A stretch of DNA of 64,000 nt from Bathymodiolus brooksi (lineage: Eukaryota; Mollusca; Bivalvia; Mytilida; Modiolidae), in assembly GCA_963680875.1 (NCBI GenBank), contig OY804585.1, positions 46,607,414 to 46,671,413 of the forward strand. Reading direction: 5' to 3'. The notes beneath the pieces were generated by a model that ran no database searches, was not told the DNA's origin, and was given only the letters and a program-made list of their open reading frames with translations. How positions within the stretch are numbered: position 1 is the first letter of the stretch; every line of letters starts with the position of its first letter. This document shows, piece by piece, positions 14,001 to 25,731 of this stretch. The translations under genes and the position numbers were made by a program.

Positions 14001-14020
14001 CTTTGTAGAAGACCTTCCAA
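8053..14020 (+). repeat. 5965-bp satellite block, first copy
   Basis: A run of satellite dimers from the right edge of TIR copy 2 to about 14.02 kb, repeated almost base for base 5965 bp downstream. Shared private markers include TTTTCCCCATAGG at about 8118 and 14084, TCGCATAGGG at about 8290 and 14255, the GGCCGTCTTGG unit at 11319 and 17284, AATTTGTAGAGG at 13015 and 18980, and an 11-bp internal deletion (ACCATCCATGTACAG) at about 13530 and 19495. Because 5965 is not an exact multiple of 332 (18 x 332 = 5976; the 11-bp deletion accounts for the difference), the block is one duplication event rather than simple unit addition. Confidence 0.85.
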
Positions 14021-17000
14021 TGATCATTCCTGGGCAGTTTGGTTTCAATTGTCCAAGTGGTTTCAGAGAAGAAGCGTTTTGAAACATTTTCCCCATAGGG
14101 TCCAATGTTAAACCAAGTCCTGCCGTAGCCGCCATTTTGAATTTCATATCGGAACAAAAAACGTAAAGTTTGTAGAGGACCATCCAATGAACATTCATGT
14201 ACAGTTTGGCTTTAATCATATTTGTAGTTTCTGAGAAGAAGGCATTTGAACATTTTCGCATAGGGTCCAATGTTAATCTATGTATTGTGGTGGTGGCCAT
14301 CTTGGATTTCCGATCAGCATAAAAGACATAAACTTTGTAGAAGACCTTCCAATGATCATTCCTGGGCAGTTTGGTTTCAATTATCCAAGTGGTTTCAGAG
14401 AAGAAGCGTTTTGAAACATTTTTCCCATAGGGTCCAATGTTAAACCAAGTCCTGCCGTAGCCGCCATTTTGAATTTCATATCGGAACAAAAAACGTAAAG
14501 TTTGTAGAGGACCATCCAAGGAACATTCATGTACAGTTTGGCTTTAATCATATTTGTAGTTTCTGAGAAGAAGGCATTTGAACATTTTCCCATAGGGTCC
14601 AATGTTAATCTATGTCCTGCGGTGGTGGCCATCTTGGATTTCCGATCGGCATAGCAAACATATACTTTGTAGAGGACCTTCCAATGATCATTCCTGGGCA
14701 GTTTGGTTTCAATTGTCCAAGTGGTTTCAGAGAAGAAACATTTTGAAACATTTTATCCATAGGGTCCAATGTTAAACTAAGTCCTGCCGTAGCTGCCATT
14801 TTGAATTTCATATCAGAACAAAAAACCTTATGATTGTAGAGGACCATCCAATGAACATTCATGTACAGTTTGGCTTTAATCATATTTGTAGTTTCTGAGA
14901 AGAAGGCATTTGAACATTTTCCCATAGGGTCCAATGTTAATCTATGTCCTGCGGTGGTGGCCATCTTGGATTTCCGATCGGCATAAAAAACAGAAACTTT
15001 GTAGAAGACCTTCCAATGATCATTCCTGGGCAGTTTGGTTTCAATTATCCAAGTGGTTTCAGAGAAGAAGCGTTTTGAAACATTTTTCCCATAGGGTCCA
15101 ATGTTAAACCAAGTCCTGCCGTAGCCGCCATTTTGAATTTCATATCGGAACAAAAGACGTAAAGTTTGTAGAGGACCATCCAAGGAACATTCATGTACAG
15201 TTTGGCTTTAATCATATTTGTAGTTTCTGAGAAGAAGGCATTTGAACATTTTCCCATAGGGTCCAATGTTAATCTATGTCCTGCGGTGGTGGCCATCTTG
15301 GATTTCCGATCGGCATAGCAAACATATACTTTGTAGAGGACCTTCCAATGATCATTCCTGGGCAGTTTGGTTTCAATTGTCCAAGTGGTTTCAGAGAAGA
15401 AACATTTTGAAACATTTTATCCATAGGGTCCAATGTTAAACTAAGTCCTGCCGTAGCTGCCATTTTGAATTTCATATCAGAACAAAAAACCTTATGATTG
15501 TAGAGGACCATCCAATGAACATTCATGTACAGTTTGGCTTTAATCATATTTGTAGTTTCTGAGAAGAAGGCATTTGAACATTTTCCCATAGGGTCCAATG
15601 TTAATCTATGTCCTGCGGTGATGGCCATCTTGGATTTCCGATCGGCATAAAAAACAGAAACTTTGTAGAAGACCTTCCAATGATCATTCCTGGGCAGTTT
15701 GGTTTCAATTGTCCAAGTGGTTTCAGAGAAGAAGCGTTTTGAAACATTTTTCCCATAGGGTCCAATGTTAAACTAAGTCCTGCTGTAGCCGCCATTTTGA
15801 ATTTCATATCGGAACAAAAAACGTAAAGTTTGTAGAGGACCATCCAATGAACATTCATGTACAGTTTGGCTTTAATCATATTTGTAGTTTCTGAGAAGAA
15901 GGCATTTGAACATTTTCGCATAGGGTCCAATGTTAATCTATGTATTGTGGTGGTGGCCATCTTGGATTTCCGATCGGCATAAAAGACATAAACTTTGTAG
16001 AAGACCTTCCAATGATCATTCCTGGGCAGTTTGGTTTCAATTATCCAAGTGGTTTCAGAGAAGAAGCGTTTTGAAACATTTTTCCCATAGGGTCCAATGT
16101 TAAACCAAGTCCTGCCGTAGCCGCCATTTTGAATTTCATATCGGAACAAAAAACGTAAAGTTTGTAGAGGACCATCCAAGGAACATTCATGTACAGTTTG
16201 GCTTTAATCATATTTGTAGTTTCTGAGAAGAAGGCATTTGAACATTTTCCCATAGGGTCCAATGTTAATCTATGTCCTGCGGTGGTGGCCATCTTGGATT
16301 TCCGATCGGCATAGCAAACATATACTTTGTAGAGGACCTTCCAATGATCATTCCTGGGCAGTTTGGTTTCAATTGTCCAAGTGGTTTCAGAGAAGAAACA
16401 TTTTGAAACATTTTATCCATAGGGTCCAATGTTAAACTAAGTCCTGCCGTAGCTGCCATTTTGAATTTCATATCAGAACAAAAAACCTTATGATTGTAGA
16501 GGACCATCCAATGAACATTCATGTACAGTTTGGCTTTAATCATATTTGTAGTTTCTGAGAAGAAGGCATTTGAACATTTTCCCATAGGGTCCAATGTTAA
16601 TCTATGTCCTGCGGTGATGGCCATCTTGGATTTCCGATCGACATAAAAAACAGAAACTTTGTAGAGTACCTTCCAATGATCATTCCTGGGCAGTTTGGTT
16701 TCAATTGTCCAAGTGGTTTCAGAGAAGAAGCGTTTTGAAACATTTTTCCCATAGGGTCCAATGTTAAACTAAGTCCTGCTGTAGCCGCCATTTTGAATTT
16801 CATATCGGAACAAAAAACGTAAAGTTTGTAGAGGACCATCCAATGAACATTCATGTACAGTTTGGCTTTAATCATATTTGTAGTTTCTGAGAAGAAGGCA
16901 TTTGAACATTTTCCCATAGGGTCCAATGTTAATCTATGTATTGTGGTGGTGGCCATCTTGGATTTCCGATCGGCATAAAAAACAGAAACTTTGTAGAAGA

Positions 17001-19998
17001 CCTTCCAATGATCATTCCTGGGGAGTTTGGTTTCAATTATCCAAGTGGTTTCAGAGAAGAAACATTTTGAAACATTTTATCCATAGGGTCCAATGTTAAA
17101 CTAAGTCCTGCCGTAGCTGCCATTTTGAATTTCATATCAGAACAAAAAACCTTATGATTGTAGAGGACCATCCAATGAACATTCATGTACAGTTTGGCTT
17201 TAATCATATTTGTAGTTTCTGAGAAGAAGGCATTTGAACATTTTCCCATAGGGTCCAATGTTAATCTATGTCCTGCGGTGGTGGCCGTCTTGGATTTCCG
17301 ATCGGCATAAAAAACAGAAACTTTGTAGAAGACCTTCCAATGATCATTCCTGGGAGGTTTGGTTTCAATTGTCCAAGTGGTTTCAGAGAAGAAGCGTTTT
17401 GAAACATTTTTCCCATAGGGTCCAATGTTAAACTAAGTCCTGCTGTAGCCGCCATTTTGAATTTCATATCGGAACAAAAAACGTAAAGTTTGTAGAGGAC
17501 CATCCAATGAACATTCATGTACAGTTTGGCTTTAATCATATTTGTAGTTTCTGAGAAGAAGGCATTTGAACATTTTCGCATAGGGTCCAATGTTAATCTA
17601 TGTATTGTGGTGGTGGCCATCTTGGATTTCCGATCAGCATAAAAGACATAAACTTTGTAGAAGACCTTCCAATGATCATTCCTGGGCAGTTTGGTTTCAA
17701 TTATCCAAGTGGTTTCAGAGAAGAAGCGTTTTGAAACATTTTTCCCATAGGGTCCAATGTTAAACCAAGTCCTGCCGTAGCCGCCATTTTGAATTTCATA
17801 TCGGAACAAAAAACGTAAAGTTTGTAGAGGACCATCCAAGGAACATTCATGTACAGTTTGGCTTTAATCATATTTGTAGTTTCTGAGAAGAAGGCATTTG
17901 AACATTTTCCCATAGGGTCCAATGTTAATCTATGTCCTGCGGTGGTGGCCATCTTGGATTTCCGATCGGCATAGCAAACATATACTTTGTAGAGGACCTT
18001 CCAATGATCATTCCTGGGCAGTTTGGTTTCAATTGTCCAAGTGGTTTCAGAGAAGAAACATTTTGAAACATTTTATCCATAGGGTCCAATGTTAAACTAA
18101 GTCCTGCCGTAGCTGCCATTTTGAATTTCATATCAGAACAAAAAACCTTATGATTGTAGAGGACCATCCAATGAACATTCATGTACAGTTTGGCTTTAAT
18201 CATATTTGTAGTTTCTGAGAAGAAGGCATTTGAACATTTTCCCATAGGGTCCAATGTTAATCTATGTCCTGCGGTGATGGCCATCTTGGATTTCCGATCG
18301 ACATAAAAAACAGAAACTTTGTAGAGGACCTTCCAATGATCATTCCTGGGCAGTTTGGTTTCAATTGTCCAAGTGGTTTCAGAGAAGAAGCGTTTTGAAA
18401 CATTTTTCCCATAGGGTCCAATGTTAAACTAAGTCCTGCTGTAGCCGCCATTTTGAATTTCATATCGGAACAAAAAACGTAAAGTTTGTAGAGGACCATC
18501 CAATGAACATTCATGTACAGTTTGGCTTTAATCATATTTGTAGTTTCTGAGAAGAAGGCATTTGAACATTTTCCCATAGGGTCCAATGTTAATCTATGTA
18601 TTGTGGTGGTGGCCATCTTGGATTTCCGATCGGCATAAAAAACAGAAACTTTGTAGAAGACCTTCCAATGATCATTCCTGGGGAGTTTGGTTTCAATTAT
18701 CCAAGTGGTTTCAGAGAAGAAACATTTTGAAACATTTTATCCATAGGGTCCAATGTTAAACTAAGTCCTGCCGTAGCTGCCATTTTGAATTTCATATCAG
18801 AACAAAAAACCTTATGATTGTAGAGGACCATCCAATGAACATTCATGTACAGTTTGGCTTTAATCATATTTGTAGTTTCTGAGAAGAAGGCATTTGAACA
18901 TTTTCCCATAGGGTCCAATGTTAATCTATGTCCTGCGGTGGTGGCCATCTTGGATTTCCGATCGGCATAAAAAACAAAAAATTTGTAGAGGACCTTCCAA
19001 TGATCATTTCTGGGGAGTTTGGTTTCAATTGTCCTAGTGGTTTCAGAGAAGAAGCATTTTGAAACATTTTTCCCATAGGGTCCAATGTTAAACTAAGTCC
19101 TGCCGTAGCCTCCATTTTGAATTTCAAATCGGAACAAAAAACCTAAAGATTGTAGAGGACCATCCAATGAACATTCATGTACAGTTTGGCTTTAATCATA
19201 TTTGTAGTTTCTGAGAAGAAGGCATTTGAACATTTTCCCATAGGGTCCAATGTTAATCTATGTCCTGCGGTGATGGCCATCTTGGATTTCCGATCGGCAT
19301 AAAAAACAGAAACTTTGTAGAGGACCTTCCAATGATCATTCCTGGGCAGTTTGGTTTCAATTGTCCAAGTGGTTTCAGAGAAGAAGCGTTTTGAAACATT
19401 TTTCCCATAGGGTCCAATGTTAAACTAAGTCCTGCTGTAGCCGCCATTTTGAATTTCATATCGGAACAAAAAACGTAAAGTTTGTAGAGGACCATCCATG
19501 TACAGTTTGGCTTTAATCATATTTGTAGTTTCTGAGAAGAAGGCATTTGAACATTTTCCCATAGGGTCCAATGTTAATCTATGTCCTGCGGTGGTGGCCA
19601 TCTTGGATTTCCGATCGGCATAGCAAACATATACTTTGTAGAGGACCTTCCAATGATCATTCCTGGGCAGTTTGGTTTCAATTGTCCAAGTGGTTTCAGA
19701 GAAGAAACATTTTGAAACATTTTATCCATAGGGTCCAATGTTAAACTAAGTCCTGCCGTAGCTGCCATTTTGAATTTCATATCAGAACAAAAAACCTTAT
19801 GATTGTAGAGGACCATCCAATGAACATTCATGTACAGTTTGGCTTTAATCATATTTGTAGTTTCTGAGAAGAAGGCATTTGAACATTTTCGCATAGGGTC
19901 CAATGTTAATCTATGTCCTGCGGTGATGGCCATCTTGGATTTCCAATCGGCATAAAAAACAGAAACTTTGTAGAAGACCTTCCAATGATCATTCCTGG
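14021..19998 (+). repeat. 5965-bp satellite block, second copy
   Basis: Second copy of the preceding block. Its start at about 14015-14025 reads CTTCCAATGATCATTCC without interruption. That is the empty-site form of the place where TIR copies 1 and 2 sit (CTTCCAATGA, element, CAATGATCATTCC). The copy ends near 19998, where GGGCAGTTTGG in the first block's frame of reference gives way to GGGAGGTTTGG. Confidence 0.82.
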
Positions 19999-21800
19999 GA
20001 GGTTTGGTTTCAATTGTCCAAGTGGTTTCAGAGAAGAAGCGTTTTGAAACATTTTTCCCATAGGGTCCAATGTTAAACTAAGTCCTGCTGTAGCCGCCAT
20101 TTTGAATTTCATATCGGAACAAAAAACGTAAAGTTTGTAGAGGACCATCCAATGAACATTCATGTACAGTTTGGCTTTAATCATATTTGTAGTTTCTGAG
20201 AAGAAGGCATTTGAACATTTTCGCATAGGGTCCAATGTTAATCTATGTATTGTGGTGGTGGCCATCTTGGATTTCCGATCGGCATAAAAGACATAAACTT
20301 TGTAGAAGACCTTCCAATGATCATTCCTGGGCAGTTTGGTTTCAATTATCCAAGTGGTTTCAGAGAAGAAGCGTTTTGAAACATTTTTCCCATAGGGTCC
20401 AATGTTAAACCAAGTCCTGCCGTAGCCGCCATTTTGAATTTCATATCGGAACAAAAAACGTAAAGTTTGTAGAGGACCATCCAAGGAACATTCATGTACA
20501 GTTTGGCTTTAATCATATTTGTAGTTTCTGAGAAGAAGGCATTTGAACATTTTCCCATAGGGTCCAATGTTAATCTATGTCCTGCGGTGGTGGCCATCTT
20601 GGATTTCCGATCGGCATAGCAAACATATACTTTGTAGAGGACCTTCCAATGATCATTCCTGGGCAGTTTGGTTTCAATTGTCCAAGTGGTTTCAGAGAAG
20701 AAACATTTTGAAACATTTTATCCATAGGGTCCAATGTTAAACTAAGTCCTGCCGTAGCTGCCATTTTGAATTTCATATCAGAACAAAAAACCTTATGATT
20801 GTAGAGGACCATCCAATGAACATTCATGTACAGTTTGGCTTTAATCATATTTGTAGTTTCTGAGAAGAAGGCATTTGAACATTTTCCCATAGGGTCCAAT
20901 GTTAATCTATGTCCTGCGGTGATGGCCATCTTGGATTTCCGATCGACATAAAAAACAGAAACTTTGTAGAGGACCTTCCAATGATCATTCCTGGGCAGTT
21001 TGGTTTCAATTGTCCAAGTGGTTTCAGAGAAGAAGCGTTTTGAAACATTTTTCCCATAGGGTCCAATGTTAAACTAAGTCCTGCTGTAGCCGCCATTTTG
21101 AATTTCATATCGGAACAAAAAACGTAAAGTTTGTAGAGGACCATCCAATGAACATTCATGTACAGTTTGGCTTTAATCATATTTGTAGTTTCTGAGAAGA
21201 AGGCATTTGAACATTTTCCCATAGGGTCCAATGTTAATCTATGTATTGTGGTGGTGGCCATCTTGGATTTCCGATCGGCATAAAAAACAGAAACTTTGTA
21301 GAAGACCTTCCAATGATCATTCCTGGGGAGTTTGGTTTCAATTATCCAAGTGGTTTCAGAGAAGAAACATTTTGAAACATTTTATCCATAGGGTCCAATG
21401 TTAAACTAAGTCCTGCCGTAGCTGCCATTTTGAATTTCATATCAGAACAAAAAACCTTATGATTGTAGAGGACCATCCAATGAACATTCATGTACAGTTT
21501 GGCTTTAATCATATTTGTAGTTTCTGAGAAGAAGGCATTTGAACATTTTCGCATAGGGTCCAATGTTAATCTATGTCCTGCGGTGGTGGCCATCTTGGAT
21601 TTCCGATCGGCATATAAAACAGAAAATTTGTAGAGGACCTTCCAATGATCATTTCTGGGGAGTTTGGTTTCAATTGTCCTAGTGGTTTCAGAGAAGAAGC
21701 ATTTTGAAACATTTTTCCCATAGGGTCCAATGTTAAACTAAGTCCTGCCGTAGCCTCCATTTTGAATTTCAAATCGGAACAAAAAACCTAAAGATTGTAG
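19999..21800 (+). repeat. Third partial satellite block, offset 2645 bp
   Basis: From the GGGAGGTTTGG variant at about 19999 to about 21800 the sequence follows the segment starting near 17354 with a constant offset of 2645 bp. The GGAGTTTGG units, the AATTTGTAGAGG unit and the AAATCGGAAC unit recur in the same order. A few private changes (CATATAAAAC at about 21611, TCGCATAGG at about 21550) show divergence since duplication. Confidence 0.75.
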
Positions 21801-22080
21801 AGGACCATCCAATGAACATTCATGTACAGTTTGGCTTTAATCATATTTGTAGTTTCTGAGAAGAAGGCATTTGAACATTTTCCCATAGGGTCCAATGTTA
21901 ATCTATGTCCTGCGATGGTGGCCATCTTGGATTTCCGATCGGCATAAAAAACAGAACTTAGTAAAGAACATTCCAATGATCATTCATTTACAGTTTGGGT
22001 TCAGTCAGTTCATTAGTTTCAGAGTTTGTAGAGGACCATCCAAGGAACATTCCTGCTAATTTTGGTTCCAATTGTCCCAG

Positions 22081-22177
22081 TGGTTTCGGAGAAGAAGCTT
22101 GAAATGTGAAAAGCTTACAGACAACGGACGCCAAGTGATGGCAATAATTCACCTGGACCAAGGTCCAGGTGAACTAA
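22081..22177 (+). mobile_element. 3' terminus of a core-repeat element closing the satellite
   Basis: After the last degenerate satellite unit comes TGAAATGTGAAAAGCTTACA, then GACAACGGACGCCAAGTGATGG, split here as GACAACGGACGCC and AAGTGATGGCAATA. A perfect 12-bp hairpin with a 2-base loop follows (22148-22159 with 22162-22173), then CTAA. The same series (AAAAGTT-AC, ACGG tail, GCCAAGTGATGG, hairpin containing TCACCTG, CTAAAA) ends the 9-kb element at 42844. So the whole 22-kb satellite appears to be the enlarged core of one such element, whose head lies left of the window or was lost. Confidence 0.72.
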
Positions 22178-22941
22178 AAAGTGATTCACGTTTATGAAGA
22201 TCCAACGAAAAAACCCCAACATATTTAAATGCGTATGTATCGAAAGTTGTTTTCGTCAAGGAACGTAATCAATGTCAGTGACGACAATGTTACATACATA
22301 CAATTGTAGTTTTTATAAATGCAAAGAAAACCATCATATAAAACTGGATGAAAAAAAAAAAATACTGTCAACTTTTATGTTTTATTTAATTCTTCATACT
22401 GGATAAAACAATAAAAATTACATGTACATAAATTCTTGTTTTTTTAATTTTTTGTCAATGTTACATACATTACATATCTAGTTTCATCATGATATAAAGG
22501 TTGCATCAAATATTAATTTTTTAGAAAAAATTTATTCAAATAAATAACATTTTCATGAATTAATAACTAGTACAATGTTCCAGGTTACAAAAATATTTAT
22601 TTAATTTATAAATCCCTGGAAGAAACATTGACGAATATGTTTTTTTTTAAAGACAGTATGTCCTTGAAGGTTGAAATTTAATGTAATTTAATGACATAAT
22701 GACATAGCTGAAATATTGTTGAAAGTGGTGTTAAATATAATAAATCATTCAAATCAAATTAGTACCAATAGTGAATTCCTTCCTATATATACATGTTTAC
22801 TAGCTTCACTTTTCCTGATTACAAGTAATATTCACTGAACCATCACAACAATTAACAATAAATCTTTCACAATGGACAAATTTCAAATTTGAACAATGAT
22901 GAATATTGTAGCTCTACTCAACAAAGTACATGAACAATATT
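22178..22941 (-). other. 3' flank / probable 3' UTR of the SLC37A4-like gene
   Basis: This 764-bp AT-rich stretch lies directly downstream of the stop codon on the minus strand and is not tandemly repeated. Minus-strand AATAAA hexamers (TTTATT on the plus strand) occur near 22597, 22531 and 22381 and are candidate polyadenylation signals. Nothing in the sequence decides between them. No other gene or RNA is visible. Confidence 0.45.
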
Positions 22942-23120
22942 TCATTTAACAAATAAAACCTTTGTAAGACCTCCTGTGTATGCGAACAGCTCTGATTTTA
23001 ACTTGAAAAGTAAATACAAAAACATGATGGTTGAAAGGGTTCCTAGAGTCAGGAATGTTGTCTGAAGGTCATATAGCTTGGCAATATAACTCATTGGTAA
23101 ACCAGACAGAAAAATTCCAA
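22942..23120 (-). CDS. SLC37A4-like: SLC37A4-like glucose-6-phosphate exchanger, last coding exon
   Basis: Terminal exon on the minus strand, encoding 58 residues after a split codon and ending in TGA at 22942-22944. It starts after a polypyrimidine tract and CAG (23121-23123) and begins in phase 1, matching the 1-base overhang of the 27860-27998 exon; the joined codon is ATT (Ile). The peptide opens GIFLSGLPMSYIAKLY, matching the GLPFS-IAK segment of vertebrate SLC37A4 (major facilitator family, ER glucose-6-phosphate/phosphate antiporter). A hydrophobic helix follows (about LTLGTLSTIMFLYLLFKL), then a short polar tail. The protein ends in LFVK and lacks the KKXX ER-retrieval signal of the vertebrate protein, so ER location is not shown here. 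Other SLC37 members are possible, but residue order fits A4 best. Confidence 0.85.
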
Positions 23121-23593
23121 CTGAAAGTAGAAAAATAAAGCAAAAAATATTCAAATTTAAACTACCATTTCACAAATTCCAATGGCTACTGTCATCAATG
23201 CATTATTAAATTATAATTAAATTATCAAATCAGAATTAGAACTTTCATCCAAGGTTTGACTCCAATTTAAGCTATCTATGAAATCAGAGAATTTTGTTGC
23301 TTTGAATTCCATTTTAACTACTAAAAATATTTTGTGGAAAACATTAAATAAAATTATAATTTTCACGCAAGTGCAGACAGATCTATGTTTCGCCTGTCTC
23401 ATGCAAATTATTTGTGTGAAATATTTTTCAGAAAATAAGCTAAATCAATGTACCATGACACTGAAATTAATCTTAGCTGACATATGCAAGAATATACACA
23501 TGTATCCTTCAATGTGTGGATCAATTATGGTGAGCTTAGATTGTATGGTAATAAGAGAAAATGCCTTAATTACAAAAACTTGACCTAAATTCA

Positions 23594-24474
23594 ACTAAAG
23601 GCTCAGTGGGATGAGCCTGTGTCACTCACTTTTCATTTTGTTTTGAGGAAACTTTATACAGAATCTTCCATAGGTGCTTCCTACCAAATTTCGGTTCATT
23701 TGGCTACTCAGTTTCAGAGGCGAAGATTTTTAGAAACCAATCAATCAGAAACAAGAATTGCCTGTGGCTGCTATGTTGGCTAACAAATCGGGACGAAATG
23801 AGCAATCTTTATAGAGGACCTTCTTCCTATCAAGTTTGGTTCATTTGGCCAAGCGGTTTCAGAGAAGAAGATTTTTAAGAAATCAACCAATCAGAAACAA
23901 TAATTGCCTGTGGTGGCCATGTTTGTAAACGAATCGGGACTAACTGAGAAATCTGTATAGAGGACCTTCCATAGATGCTTCCTATCAAGTTTTGATTAAT
24001 TTTTCCAAGCGGTTTCAGAGGAGAAGATTTGTTTAGATATTGACCAATGAGAAACAAGAATTGCCTGTGGCACCCATATTTGCTAATGGATCGGGACAAA
24101 ATGAGCAGTCTTTATAGAGTATTTTGCATAGATGGTTCCTACCATGTTTCATAGAGGACCTTCAATAGATGCTTCCTACCAAGCTTCGGTTCATTTGGCC
24201 TAGCGGTTTCAGAGGAGAAGATTTCTTAGAAATCAACCAATCAGAAACAAGAATTGCATGTGGAAGCCATATTTGTTAACGGATTTGGACAAAATGTTCA
24301 ATTTTTATGGAGGGCCTTCCATAGATACTTCCTACCAAGTTTCAGTTCATTTGGCTAAGGGGTTTCAGAGAAGATTAAAATGTGAAAAGTTAATGGACGA
24401 TGGTCGACAGACGACAAATGCCAAGTGAAGGCAAAAGCTTACATTGCCTTTGGCAGTAGAATGTGAAATTCAAA
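23594..24474 (+). mobile_element. Core-repeat (pearl/HINE-like) element with about four 165-bp units
   Basis: The head is AAGGCTCAGTGGGATGAGCC followed by TGTGTCACTCAC, a form of the head found at 33809 and 45458. The core is about four diverged units of ~165 bp sharing TAGAGGACCTTC, CCTACCAAGTTTCGGTTCAT or a close form, GCGGTTTCAGAG-AGAAGATTT, AATCAACCAATCAGAAAC and AATTGCCTGTGG. The tail has TGTGAAAAGTTAATGGACGA, GACAAATGCCAAGTGAAGG and a 7-bp-stem hairpin (24428-24434 with 24444-24450). Its unit shares the skeleton of the 166-bp satellite monomer. It is non-autonomous with no coding sequence. Confidence 0.7.
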
Positions 24475-24641
24475 ATAAGGTCAAGGTCTGGTGACACAAG
24501 CAGGGCTTCGTAATTTGCTTCAAAATCAACTTACCCACAGGGTAGGGCACATACAATTTTACTTACATGTACCCGTATAAATTTCCACTTACCCACAGCA
24601 CCTTTAGTCATTTAATACTTATAATTGTTTAAGAAAAGTTT

Positions 24642-25072
24642 GAAGATACCAAAGGGGTAATCAGAATCCGTATATCGAAGAAGAACAGACAACACAATGG
24701 CCAAAAGAAAAAGAACAAAAAGACAAACAACGATCTACAAAATATACACATAAAACTAAAGATCGAGTAACACGAACCCCACTTAAAACCGGGGGTGAAC
24801 TCAGTGACACAGGTGATAAATCATGAATGAGGATAGGACCGGGAAGTGTTTACGACAAGTGGAACAAATCCGTGGTCATTTGTGACACAGATATTCCATA
24901 TCGGTCAACCAAGTCACGGTGGCGACCGTAAAACTTTTGAAGTGATGACTTCAACTTAACCAATAGGAACCCTTGGTTCAGTAGCTTCCTTGTTATCAGC
25001 AATCCTCTATCACGGAAATCCTGATAGCTCTGGAATATCGTATCAACTGAGAGATATATACTCCATATGCAG
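24642..25072 (-). pseudogene. Retroelement 3' fragment: broken C-terminal reading frame plus tail
   Basis: On the minus strand from about 25072 to 24850 a frame reads YGVYISQLIRYSRA. It is then shifted and continues in another frame through NQGFLLVKLKSSLQKFYGRH and VDRYGISVSQMTTDLFHLS, with a stop at 24850-24852. This is the C-terminal tail I associate with reverse-transcriptase ORFs of mollusc retroelements, which often carry QLIRYARA and KFYGRH motifs (family recollection, not a search). The catalytic RT region is absent (5' truncation) and one frameshift breaks the rest. The untranslated tail (24850-24642) contains ACACGAACCCC and ends near GAAGATACCAAAG. That end is the segment resembling the 69-bp satellite at 45.8-64 kb. 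Confidence 0.68.
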
Positions 25073-25360
25073 GTACATGTGTATCAATAAATTAGCTAAT
25101 TTTCATTCGATAATTCAACAACAAACTGATTGAAAATGATTGAAAATTTAATGAACTGTCCAATTGACTAGAACTTTCTAAAGAGAAATCACTTGATATT
25201 AGTTAAACTGTTTTAAAATAAAAATTCAGTCAACAGGAACAAATAGTCTTGAATTCAAATTAAAAAATTCCAGCTTAGAATGGTTTTTCTTTTGTATAAA
25301 CAGCAACAACACACATAGATTCTAGTTCCTGGAAAGTTAAATCATAGTCGTACAGTAGTA

Positions 25361-25430
25361 GTGTCCTAAGACAGATCTGCGATTCCTCTTTTCCTGATCA
25401 TACAGATGATCTCGGTCTTTCTTAGGACAC
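25361..25430. repeat. Short inverted repeat, 11-bp arms
   Basis: GTGTCCTAAGA (25361-25371) and TCTTAGGACAC (25420-25430) are perfect inverse copies separated by 48 bp. It may be a short MITE or the remains of element ends. No clear target duplication is seen. The sequence around it (about 25073-25731) shows no gene. Confidence 0.45.
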
Positions 25431-25731
25431 ACGCTGATACCATTCATTGCAATCAACAACGGTTGAACTGGATGATTTACGTTTTTTTTAGTTTGAAACA
25501 TTTTAATATTGATAAAGACACGTCCTAATTCGTGTCAGCAAGACGCCAAACAAATTATATTTACTTTACTGTTACCGCTACTATCGATAATTATAAAAGG
25601 ATTAGGGACACAAAGCTTAAAACTAAAAGGAACCAGTTTATGATGTTTCCGGTTTGTCTAATAACCAAAACGACGATCAGTACCCACATTGCAAATAACT
25701 TACCCGACGGGAAACTACAACTAGTATTACT

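Larger units (their letters stand above)
290..22080 (+). repeat. 166/332-bp dimeric satellite array (about 58 dimers)
   Basis: Tandem array whose repeating unit is a 332-bp dimer of two diverged ~166-bp monomers. Monomer A carries CATTCATGTACAGTTTGGCT and GGCCATCTTGGATTTCCGAT. Monomer B carries GATCATTCCTGGGCAGTTTG and GCCATTTTGAATTTCATATC. Both share GTAGAGGACC-TCCAATGA, TTTCAGAGAAGAAG or a close form, and CATAGGGTCCAATGTTAA. Units are very similar, with diagnostic variants (TCGCATAGG, GAAACATTTTGAAAC, TATTGTGGTGG, CAGAAGCTTT) that recur at fixed higher-order spacings. Two copies of a 1124-bp TIR element interrupt the array. Many 80-220-residue open frames occur on the minus strand, but they repeat with the satellite and shift frame at each unit (332 is not a multiple of 3), so no protein is called. 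The last units (about 21960-22080) are degenerate and lead into a hairpin terminus. Confidence 0.95.

Noticed and set aside
1447..21976. Dozens of minus-strand open frames of 60-221 residues (MATTAGHRLTLD..., MDGPLQTLRF...)
   Set aside because: They recur with the 332-bp satellite, change frame between units, run into the TIR element, and show no domain or splice context.
23278..23583. Plus-strand 101-residue open frame
   Set aside because: AT-rich intron sequence with no recognised domain, opposite to the host gene.
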